Shown one piece after another: positions 1-9,549 of a stretch of 35,746 nucleotides of DNA. The stretch lies in NCBI GenBank assembly GCA_008931825.1, contig QXVZ01001736.1, positions 1 through 35,746 on the forward strand. Direction: 5' to 3'. The position numbers and the translations under genes are program-made. Source of the DNA: Phallusia fumigata (taxonomy: Eukaryota > Chordata > Ascidiacea > Phlebobranchia > Ascidiidae). Numbering within the stretch: position 1 is the stretch's first letter; each line of letters opens with the position of its first letter. A model generated the notes under the pieces. That model did not search any database. It was not told the DNA's origin and was given only the letters and a program-made list of their open reading frames with translations.

Positions 1-1933
1 AAAACCTTTTTTTTTAAATAATGTATAGTAGATTCTACTAAGTTTTGTGAGGCAACACACTGTTACCTTAACTTTACTCCAGACAGTGACTGTAAATACA
101 TTATTTATGTTTGTTGCAATTCTGTGTGGCATTTAACTCCATCGATTAACTCCCACATGTTCTCATGTGGCCGATCCAGATTCGTCCGATACCATGTGGT
201 GTTTAAGGCCACCATTGTGTACTGCAATACAGTGCAGTGTTTATTACCATACCAGTAATAGTGGAATGTTACAACACAGTAGGTAAATATGTGAATGCAT
301 CTATAAAACCGGTTTGCTTTTTAACATGCAATTTGTTAATAACTGTATAATTTAACTTGTCACCTAACATGTCAGGTATTGCACAGGGTCTCATTTGATC
401 CCACAATGTCAAGGTTTATCACATAAGGCCATATATCAGTGGTTTGCAAAGTAGGTATCAGGAATGAGGGGTCTGTGAAGCATTATCAGAGGGACCACAT
501 TTACAATGCCAAAGGTTTTCATCAGCTTTGGTTTGCCCAGTATTGAGTTTAGCTTAAATAAAACCAATGTTTGTTTGTTTTTTATGCTCAGTGGGCAGAA
601 CAATGCCTGAATGCATTCTCATAATCAGTCAAGCTGCCTGCTTCATTGCAGTTCAGTGGAAATATTATTTTTCGATGTTTTGGAAGCTAATTACTTTAAT
701 TTGAGGCAAGCTCCCAGGCGACTAGCTGGGAGCAATGTGGCTTTAATTTCCTGCAGAGAAAAACACAAGAGACCAAGAGTGAATAAGAATGCCACCTTGG
801 AAGCTTTTATAAAGTGGGCGTGACAATTTGAAACGAAATACCAAATCAGACTAACTTTAACCATAGTATACTCATATGGCATTCCAGTTCCTCTTTTCCT
901 TTTGTATCTTTTTTTACTTGGTGCATTTTCATCATGCATGAATGACTCCATACGTCAGCTGAATTTCTACATGTGTAGAAAACAGCTACTTTTCGAAAAA
1001 TCTGTGGCTGATTGCAACTTGTTTTTTGAAGGATTACTGTTTAATGTGTGTTGAACCTTTTAAGAGTGCTTTGTTGATTACAACAAGTTGTCACTAGCTT
1101 ATAAAAATGGTGTTTTTTGGCACTCAAACTATGTACCAATCAATCCCTATGTAGCATCTAATCCATATGCTCCAGAGAGACTTTTTTTCTGTGTTCAGAC
1201 CCATCACGTTGTTAAAAGTTAGTATTCTGTTCATTGGATGTGAAAATGCTATTGCAAAAATTTTGCTATTTTATTGGTTTAGGGTCACAAAAAATCCTGC
1301 TATCTTAAAATCCTGCTGTCGCTTAAAACCGACAAAAACAATGCCAGTTTTTTTCATTTACTTGCACTTAAAACGCATAACTCAATGCAATTTACGACAA
1401 GTGTGTAGACTTAATCCGGTGTGCTGACAAGACAGGTGATGCAGGCCAAACCAGTTGTAACCTATGTGTGGAAAAGGGTCATAAAAATATCACAGATTTG
1501 TGTGCGTTGTAAACATATCACATATCTGTTGCGACCCCCCAAAACCTTCCTGCGACTCCTTTTGGGGTTGCACTCCCAGTTTGGGAACCACTGAGTTAGG
1601 GTTTCAGGAAAGTAAATTGAGATTATATATCTTTTTTCACTCGCAAGTAAGAAAGGAATCAAGTTACAATGACAATGACTGATACCAGCTACCCCGGCCA
1701 GACACAAGAAACGATAAACAATGTAAACACTGATATAATACAAAGGTAACCACAAAAGAGAGAGAAAAAATCCCTGTTGCTGCAGATAAGTGTCACAGCA
1801 GCGCTATTTCAGTTGGGGAAAGTGTAAAGTAATACCTCTTTTAACAACATGTACTGTTTATTAACATGAGTCACATAAAAAACGTTGGCAAATTGGCTCT
1901 GTGATTGACGAGATTTGTGTGTGTTGCCTTTAG
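1..1933. other. Left flank without a recognisable gene
   Basis: I see no exon with coding character here; open frames are short and lack splice or domain support. The stretch contains two possible ends of a hAT-type transposon: a CAGTGGTTTGCAAAG start at 437 and an inverted match ending at 1593. A block near 590-650 resembles the sequence just after the n at 10730, so it is a dispersed repeat. The segment would include any promoter of the gene starting at 1981, but no core promoter motif is convincing. Confidence 0.5.
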
Positions 1934-1980
1934 GAAATATTATGCAAAAATAAATTGTTAAATTACTGACAAGAAATGTG

Positions 1981-3056
1981 ATGGAAGAAGAAGACATATT
2001 AATTGGTCTGATCCCAGTGTTTAAGGAGGCTTTAACCGACAAGGAAATTCTGAAGCTTGCACAGTCCCTGAGGAAAAAAAAAATTATTGCTGACGGTAAT
2101 CTGTATTTGTTGTGTTATTCTAGTGAAAGTAACAGGATTATTTTCTGTAGTATTGTATGGTTGCAAATTTTTGTATTAACTGTTTCCAACTGGCTATAAC
2201 ACATATATTTTAGATGTGGATGTTCAAAAGTGCAATGGTAAATCAAAAAGAATCAGAACTATTTTTAAAAGCATTAAAGCAGTTTCAAGAAGGGGATGGG
2301 TTTCACTACTAGCAGATCATTTGGATATGGGCTTAGGTGGGCTATATTTTTGCCTCTTTATCATTTTGTTGGAGTAAATACGATCTTGTACATGGTAAAG
2401 ATGCTGTCAGGATTTTTCTGTAAGTGCAGGAAATCGAAATTCACACAGAATAAACCTAAATTCCTCAGTGCTATCATCCTTCATAATCTATTTGATGACA
2501 TATAAAAAGCTACCTCCAAATAAATTCAATAAAGTTTTAGGAGCAAATCTTCACGTTACCAGCTGTTGTGCAATTTAATTGGAGAATGCAGTTACTTGTA
2601 CCAATAAAAGCTTTGGATATTGTTTTAATAAGTATTTCATCTTTTTATAAAAAGTTTATTATTTTATCTCAATTTATAAAAAATGATTTTATCAATACCT
2701 TTTGATGAAACTTTTAGGCAAACAAAGTCAATAGAACCTTGGCAGTTTCACAACAAATTTTAAAACTATAATTGTATAGTTATGTACATATTTCAACCAT
2801 GAGAAAAATATGCCTGCATGCCAATGTCTCCTGAGGTTAAAGCAATCATTTGTCATATTACATTTGTCTTACTTTAAATGTTAAGAATTCTTGTCTATGG
2901 ATTGTGTGTTGTGCAGGAAAAGAAGATCTATCAAATATCACTGAAGCAAGCTTTGCTAAAAATGAAAATGTTCTTTGGATTTTGCATTGTTGGTATGAAC
3001 TAAAGGATGAGGAATCATTGATCAAAGAAGCAACCCAGGCTCTTTTAAGAATGTAG
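1981..3056 (+). CDS. Death-fold (Death-domain-like) protein segment, three exons
   Basis: Exons 1981-2095, 2214-2336 and 2917-3052/3056 join in phase (g|at gives Asp, g|ga gives Gly), with GT donors at 2096 and 2337 and AG acceptors before 2214 and 2917. ATG 1981 is the first Met in frame, with an in-frame TAA at 1951. A good acceptor at 1931-1933 could be a 5'UTR splice or trans-splice site. The product is about 125 residues. Its second half fits a Death domain: the GWVSLLADHL helix, then KEDLSNI, a Trp-containing helix (ILHCWYEL), and a final helix ending ALLRM. The first 75 residues can also be read as a CARD-like helix bundle with an RRGW turn. Either it stops at TAG 3054, or a weak donor GTAGGT at 3053 links it to the RNF213-like gene downstream. 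Direct splicing to the exon at 9510 does not keep frame, so a linking exon would be needed. Confidence 0.62.
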
Positions 3057-5150
3057 GTGTAGAAAAATATTCTCAACACTGAAAAAACTTGTATGAAACT
3101 GTTGCATTTTTATTTGGGGTTTTTCACTGATTTTTAATAGTTTTTATTTGCATTGTAATATGGCCTCTGAACTTGTTTAACTTGTATGATCTTCTTGAAT
3201 GACACACTATTAGGGTTGGCCTGATACTTGTGTTTTATTTTGATACCAGCAACCGACATTTTATACAAAAATATTAACGTATCTAAAAACAGGTAAAAAA
3301 TATCTAAAAACATTACCTACACTGTAACAACACAAATAAGGATCAACTACACAAAAATCCTAGAGATAACTTACTTGCAAGATATTTTGCAAACATGAAA
3401 ATGTGACCCCTAATAACTGGGCATAAGTGTCAATTTTAGCAAATGTTTTTCATGTGGTGTGGCAAAATGATCAAATCGAAGCGGTATGACACTTAATCAA
3501 ACTACACATCATACGCCTGTTGGTTCATAACATCATTAAATTCTACCTGTTTTCGTTAGTGTTACATTTATGTTACAATGTGGCTAGGCTGCATCGCCCA
3601 AACGGGCAGTGGCGGGAAACAGAAACCATGTTGTGCCTTGGGAGCCTTACTCTGCATCAGTGCTTCTTAACCATTTACGATTTTGTTTAAATGTTTCATC
3701 CACCCATTCACAAAATGCATTCGAGCTACTTGAGCTGACAAATAAACAGTCAAAACAATAAGCAAGACAGCAAAGTTGTAGACAGAGAGTAAACCAAGCA
3801 AAAATATTTATCATATACAAGCCCAATAGTAAAAAGACCCAAACTAAATTATGGCACATAGCATTGGGAGCCAGTAAGAAGGGGCACTTTCCCCCTCTTG
3901 GAATTTCGAAAAATGTACTTTGTTAATTCAACATGTAATATCAAGAAACCTCATGAATAACGAAGTATACTAAGTTTTACCCCCTCTTAAATTTCTGCCA
4001 CCGCCCATGCACATAGCTGTTGACATGACAACATTATATATTACTATTTGGCACCTAAATGAGTATTGGTAAGTGCCGAAACAACATAGCAAGTGTATAC
4101 TGAACAAATTGGACCAACACCAGCCTGTTCTGTCTTTTTTCTCATGGAAAGTGTCAGTTTTGTTGCTCACACAGTGCAAGAGATGCACAAAATGGGACCT
4201 CCCCAGCGTTGTTTAATGAACAAAACAAAATTTGGGCCGTTTGCCTCGCACATGTTTGGTGTAAACAAATCTTCAGAAAATTTGGTGTAAGCAGCATATG
4301 TTTCGAAAGCAAGAGTATAAAAACAGATTCAGGAAATTTCGGGGTGGCAGCATAGACTTTTTATATTGGCTGCCATCGAAGAAATTTTCAGTTGGGCGGC
4401 TGCCACCTCTGCCACCCTGGGAATTGACACCTATGTGTATGGGATAAATTAAAAATAAAAAAGACGTTTGCCTTTTCCCACCGGGTACATTGCTTGAATG
4501 GTTTGCACAAGTTTGCATTATAATCTATTTGCACGTAATCCAGTGTTTCATACTGAAATTAAACAGAATATCATTATTTATTCTCTGCTTTTTTATTTCA
4601 TATTTTGTTCTGATGGCATAAGTTATCGGGTCCCCTTCCAAAGTGTACTCATCTTTTTTCACTCTGTTCTGTTTTCACTGTCTAATGTTTTTTTATAGCT
4701 GGTACATTGCAGGAACTTAGGTGCTTTTTAAAGGTTGGGTTAAGTTCACTCACTTATGCCCCAAAATATTGTTAACGAGCTGTTTGATTTTGTTTACAAC
4801 TTTACTTTTCATTTTGACCCACATGCAACCAAAATATAAAATTAAAAAATTGCTTTACATGTTAATTTAAATAACCTAAGAACTTTATGTCAGGCATTTA
4901 AATAATTTTTCAGAGTTTTATTTTGGTTCACACATTCATACCAAGAAAATGATTTATTTTTGCAGGCAATTTAAGTTAGAGATATGAAACCAAGTAAGCT
5001 AGAATTTAAAATGCTTACAGATAGTTTGTTTCTTATTGCACTTACTGTACTATCCTAAAATATGTTTTCACCTTGCTGTTCTTTCCTGAACGCACTGTTG
5101 CAGTATGGTCCTTTGCGCTGCTTTATCGATAAAGCAGACATTCTGTACAG
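3057..5150. other. Gene-poor repeat-derived stretch
   Basis: No exon is supported. There is a hAT-like end motif at about 3658 (CAGTGCTTCTTAACCATTT) and degenerate repeat text around 3870-4430 (glycine- and proline-like low-value frames such as GGCAGC/GCCACC). No canonical AATAAA was seen within about 300 bases after the stop at 3056, which weakly favours the death-fold exons continuing into another exon. Confidence 0.4.
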
Positions 5151-5572
5151 TCATTTTGACTGATTGTTTATGTTGCTGTGACCGAAATATGTTTGTTACA
5201 TCCATGGGGGTGGGTCGAATACACTTACATGCATACTCGGTTAGCTGTATTCGTATTCATGAATATTTATGTGGTTGTCGAGCGCCAGCAAGTCGAATTG
5301 TATTCGAATGAACCGATTCATGTATTCGTATTCACGAATAAATTAAAAATTTCGNTCATTTTGACTGATTGTTTATGTTGCTGTGACCGAAATATGTTTG
5401 TTACATCCATGGGGTCGAATACACATTACATGCATTCGAATACTTTACGAACACTCGGTTAGCTGTATTCGTATTCATGAATATTTATGTGGTTGTCGAG
5501 CGCCAGCAAGTCGAATTGTATTCGAATGAACCGATTCATGTATTCGTATTCACGAATAAATTAAAAATTTCG
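5151..5572. repeat. Direct duplication around n at 5355
   Basis: 5151-5354 and 5356-5572 start with the same roughly 60 bases (TCATTTTGACTGATTGTTTA...) and end with the same ATTCG-rich text. They differ by a 13-base length change in the middle. The second copy begins immediately after the single n, which points to two overlapping contig ends or haplotypes placed side by side rather than merged. Confidence 0.85.
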
Positions 5573-5745
5573 GAGTGCAACAATTCGAATTGTATTCGAA
5601 TTATTTAATTCTTGTATTCGTATTCATAAATTCTTTTAAAAGTTTGAGAGACAACTGATTCGAATTGTATTCGAATAAATGGGCTCATATATTCGTATTC
5701 ACAAATTCTTTTAAAAATTTCGGAGACCAGCAATTCGAATAAATC
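5200..5745. repeat. ATTCG-rich low-complexity repeat
   Basis: Recurring ATTCGAATTGTATTCGAAT and TGTATTCGTATTCACGAAT blocks are separated by TTAAAAATTTCGGAG spacers, at intervals of roughly 70-80 bases. A related block in the opposite orientation lies near 21680-21800, so this is a dispersed repeat family. Confidence 0.7.
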
Positions 5746-5746
5746 N

Positions 5747-8187
5747 CACCACTGCCTTATAAGGCAGATGTTTAGCTGAGGATGCTAGGCAGGCGTTAGC
5801 TTGAAAAATCAAGATGTGATTGCATTGCAGTGATCGAAAAACATTTGTTGTGTTACGCCACAAATGACTATGGGTAGCATTAACTCTGCCGCAATTCACA
5901 GTAGTTCTCTACAATACAGTTGCATGTAAAATTACATTTGGTTTATCAAAGGGTAAAAACCACATTATTGTTCACACACGACCATGTGACATCATGCTCA
6001 CATAGAAATCAGACAACACTCGTTAGTTCGTAAACACCTAAACTGAAGGTTACTGCAGAGTAATGTACATGCCTTGCACAATGCATTTAGGACTGATGTA
6101 ATGCGATAAAGGGTACATGAAACAGCAGAAAAACACTTCATGATTTATTTTGTGAGATATTTGGGTTTGTTTAAGTGAGCACAATCGCTGTATGTTGGGC
6201 TCAATATTTGAAAGAGCAACCCGTAGTTCTCTGATAGCTTCTTTATAGGAAGATTGTTTGTCATTGGTTATCACACAAAGATAAAAAGCTTTGTTTACAC
6301 AAATAAAATGCCCAGAAATGGAGCAGAATTTCAATAGCTATGTTCAAAATTTGCTCCTTTTTTATGTTAAATCCAAAAAACCTCAGGTGGAACTTTGTTG
6401 TATTTTAATCTCAAAGTCCTGTCGTTTCTTAGTTTAAGAAATTGTTTCTGAATGGCTGTTCTTGCACTGACGTTTTAGCATTAGCTGTGAAAGGATTTTG
6501 GATCCAATAGTATTGTTCTGTGTAAAAAAGCAATCATCATATTTCTTCTGTAACAAATGTAAGTGTTCTTTCGCCAAGTCCAATACAAACTCTTTATATT
6601 TCTTTCACTCTGGTAGCGTAGCTTCTATGAAACTTTTCCAGCATTCCTTGTCCTAACTCACTTTTCAAAAGTGTTAGTATCTCTTTGAAACCATTTGGCT
6701 TGTTGAAACCTGAAAATATGTTTTCATGTTTTCCTTGCATTTTTATGTTCAGTTCCTTTAAGTGTTTCAAGATGCTTATGCAAGTCTTCCTAGACATTTA
6801 CCTCTAGACAGCCATGGCACAGAAGTATAACATAGCTATGATTGGTGTGCTGATTTTATTTCTTTGCAAAGCAATGAAAAAATTTGTGAATTTAAGTTTT
6901 AATCATCAGGGCTTTCCCATNCACCACTGCCTTATAAGGCAGATGTTTAGCTAAGGATGCTAGGCAGGCGTTAGCTTGAAAAATCAAAATGTGATTGCAT
7001 TGCAGTGATCAAAAAACATTTGTTATGTTACGCCACAAATGACTATGGGTAGAATTAACTCTGCCGCAATTCGCAGTAGTTCTCTACAATACAGTTGCAT
7101 GTAAAATTACATTTGATTTATCAAAGGGTAAAAACCACATTTTTGTAGTGTTATTCTGCCTAGTTCTGTATGCAAGACTAGACACAACACAAGATGTATG
7201 CTTGTATCGGTCATGCTTACTTAATATCTAACGGCACGTTCACACACGACCACATGACACCATGCTCACATAGAAATCAGACAACACTCATTAGTTTGTA
7301 ATCACCTAAACTGAAGGTTACTGCAGGGTAATGTACCTGCCTTGCACAATGCATTTAGGACTAACGTAATGCGATAAAGGGTACATGAAACAGCAGAAAA
7401 ACATTTCATGATTTATTTTGTGAGATAGTTGGGTTTGTTTAAGTGAGCACAATCGCTGTATGTTGGGCTCAATATTTGAAAGAGCCGTAGTTCTCTGATA
7501 GCTTCTTTTAAGCAAGATTGTTTGTCATTGGTTATCACACAAAGATGAAAAGCTTTGTTTACACAAATAAAATGTACAGAAATGGAGCAGAATTTCAATA
7601 GCTATGTTCAAAATTTGCTCCTTTTTTATGTTAAATCCAAAAAACCTCAGGTGGAACTTTGTTGAATTTTAATCTCAAAGTCCTGTCGTTTCTTAGTTTA
7701 AGAAATTCGTTTTGAAAATCCAGAGGCTGTTCTTGCACTGACGTTTTAGCATTAGCTGCGAAAGGATTTTGGATCCAATAGTATTGTTCTGTGTAAAAAA
7801 GTAATCATCATATTTCTTCTGTAACAAATGTAAGTGTTCTTTCGCCAAGTCCAATACAAACTCTATTTCTTTCACTCTGGTAGCGTAGCTTCTATGAAAC
7901 TTTTCCAGCATTTCTTGTCCTAGCTCACTTTTCAAAAGTGTTAGTATCTCTTTGAAACCATTTGGCTTGTTGAAACCTGAAAATATGTTTTCATGTTTTC
8001 CTTGCATTTTTATGTTGAGTTCCTTTAAGTGTTTCAAGATATTTATGCAAGTCTTGCTAGACATTTACCTCTAGACAGCCATGGCGCAGAAGTGTAACAT
8101 AGCTATGATTGGTGTGCTGATTCCATTTCTTTGCAAAGCAATGAAAAAATTTGTGAATTTAAGTTTTAATCGTCGGGGCTTTCCTAT
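5747..8187. repeat. Large direct duplication split by n at 6921
   Basis: Copy 1 (5747-6920) and copy 2 (6922-8187) both begin CACCACTGCCTTATAAGGCAG, each immediately after an n (5746 and 6921). They are near-identical over about 1.17 kb. Copy 2 has an extra block of about 95 bases (roughly 7144-7238). Copy 1 has a 4-base insertion near 6595 and a shortened stretch near 6450. These look like two haplotypes or misjoined contigs; a true recent tandem duplication is the alternative. Confidence 0.85.
7693..8064 (-). CDS. Unrecognised 123-aa reverse-strand ORF, possible gene fragment
   Basis: An ATG-started reverse-strand frame encodes a lysine- and leucine-rich, largely helical product (segments such as NILKHLKELNIKMQGKHE and KEHLHLLQKKYDDYF). 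I do not recognise a family. The equivalent frame in the duplicated copy (6440-6797) is broken by a 4-base insertion and a deletion, so only one copy is open. A further coding-like frame lies beyond it at 7318-7598 on the same strand, interrupted. It could be an exon of a nested gene, a degenerate pseudogene or part of a transposon. No splice signals or domain support a firm call. Confidence 0.3.
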   Translation of the reverse strand: MSSKTCINILKHLKELNIKMQGKHENIFSGFNKPNGFKEILTLLKSELGQEMLEKFHRSYATRVKEIEFVLDLAKEHLHLLQKKYDDYFFTQNNTIGSKILSQLMLKRQCKNSLWIFKTNFLN

Positions 8188-9509
8188 GTAGTTGTGTAAT
8201 TTTAAAGATTGGATTTTGATGTTTAGCTGATGCAAAACCTTTCTCATTGCCCAACATAGCTAAGGCACCATTTGTGCGAATGTTGATGCAGCTACTCCAA
8301 TGGATACCATGGGTTGTAAAAAACTCATTGTTTACACAAAAAATTTCCTTGCTGGTATTTCACTCCGGTAGTCTTTAATATAATTTGTAAAATCCAAACT
8401 TTAATGTGTAAAAAAAATGTATATTGTGACATAATAAAACATAAATGCATACTGGACAGTGTAGCTTCAGTTTGGATTGGTGAATTGTCTCATTTTGTTG
8501 TAATGTTAAATGGACAAAAGGCTATAAAATAAAAAGTGGCAGTTTTGTGGCGACACACCCAGCATTGTCTATCATCACCCTGGTTATGGAGCATTGACAC
8601 TGCCGACCCTCCAAAGTTGGTAAAATTCACAGAAAAATATCCCAGTTTAAAATATCCCAAGCCCAACCCTGCTAGCCCTCCAAAATTGGACAATTTGGTC
8701 AAATAATAAATGTCATAATTTGATGTATTTTTAACGGAGGGTTCACGGGTCCATTGCTGTATATTCATTGATTTGCTTAATCCAGAAGCCCAAGCAGTTA
8801 CCTTTCTAGTCCCTCAAGTGGGTCAAATTGTTAAAGAATGTTTAAAATGAATTTTACCAATTCTGGTATTTGGTTATTGTGATGTGCCAATTATAGGACT
8901 AAATTTGCTGTTTATTTCTGGTAATTCTAACCGAAATCATTTACCTAAAACGGCATGTAAACCAGCGTGTGCAATCATTTAAACTTTGTAATTTTAGCAG
9001 ACACAGCTTTTCAGTTTTAGTTAATTATCATCCATGTGTTCAACATGACATTAAATAATAACGAAAAGCCGGCGCAACAAGTAACATGAGTATCACACGA
9101 AAGAGGATTTTCTGCAGCATTAACAAAAATGTAGATGTTTTGTTATACATGCAACTCGTTAGAGTTGTACATTTGTTGTGGCATCAGGGCTGAAATTAGT
9201 AGTTGCCTTACTATAGTTTAGACCTTTCACTAATAACATTTTAAAACCTTCACGTGTAACTGTGGCAACCTCTCACATTGTTTGGACATGTAAAAGGGAA
9301 ATCACCCTGGGTTACAGTTTTAATGGATGACATTGCAAATTTCTTAAAATTAAATAAACAGTATTATATTGTTGTTTTGTTACATTCTGTGTGTCATTGG
9401 GCCAAAATTAATATAAGACTTGAATTTGGTGGTCATTAAGTATCTGTTACTGTGTCCAAACATTTAAAAGATTAGTAAAATTAACTAAATGCCTAAATAA
9501 TTTGCACAG
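8188..9509. other. Degenerate copies of the composite repeat, no exon seen
   Basis: 8570-8860 contains weathered units of the CTAGCCC...GGGTCAAATTGTTAAA core that is much clearer at 12.4, 18.3 and 32.7 kb, in the same orientation. I see no coding exon between 8188 and 9509, although an N-terminal exon of the RNF213-like gene should lie upstream of 9510. Confidence 0.5.
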
Positions 9510-9549
9510 AATTCAGATGAAACCAAGCCAAAGCCACCTGCTGCTACTA
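9510..9549 (+). CDS. RNF213: RNF213-like exon: proline/lysine linker
   Basis: A 40-base exon after TTTGCACAG, ending at a consensus GTAAGT donor (9550). It encodes NSDETKPKPPAAT in phase 0 and leaves one base that completes a Lys codon with the next exon. It looks like a flexible linker before the beta-sandwich. The exon upstream of it was not found. Confidence 0.6.

Noticed and set aside
1981-2336. CARD as the firm identity of the N-terminal exons
   Set aside because: The first 75 residues allow a CARD reading, but with exon 3 included the Death-domain pattern explains more of the sequence. I kept only the broader death-fold call with Death preferred.
5200-5745. CRISPR-like array from regularly spaced ATTCG blocks
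   Set aside because: Units are imperfect, spacers are themselves repeated, and the DNA is animal nuclear sequence.
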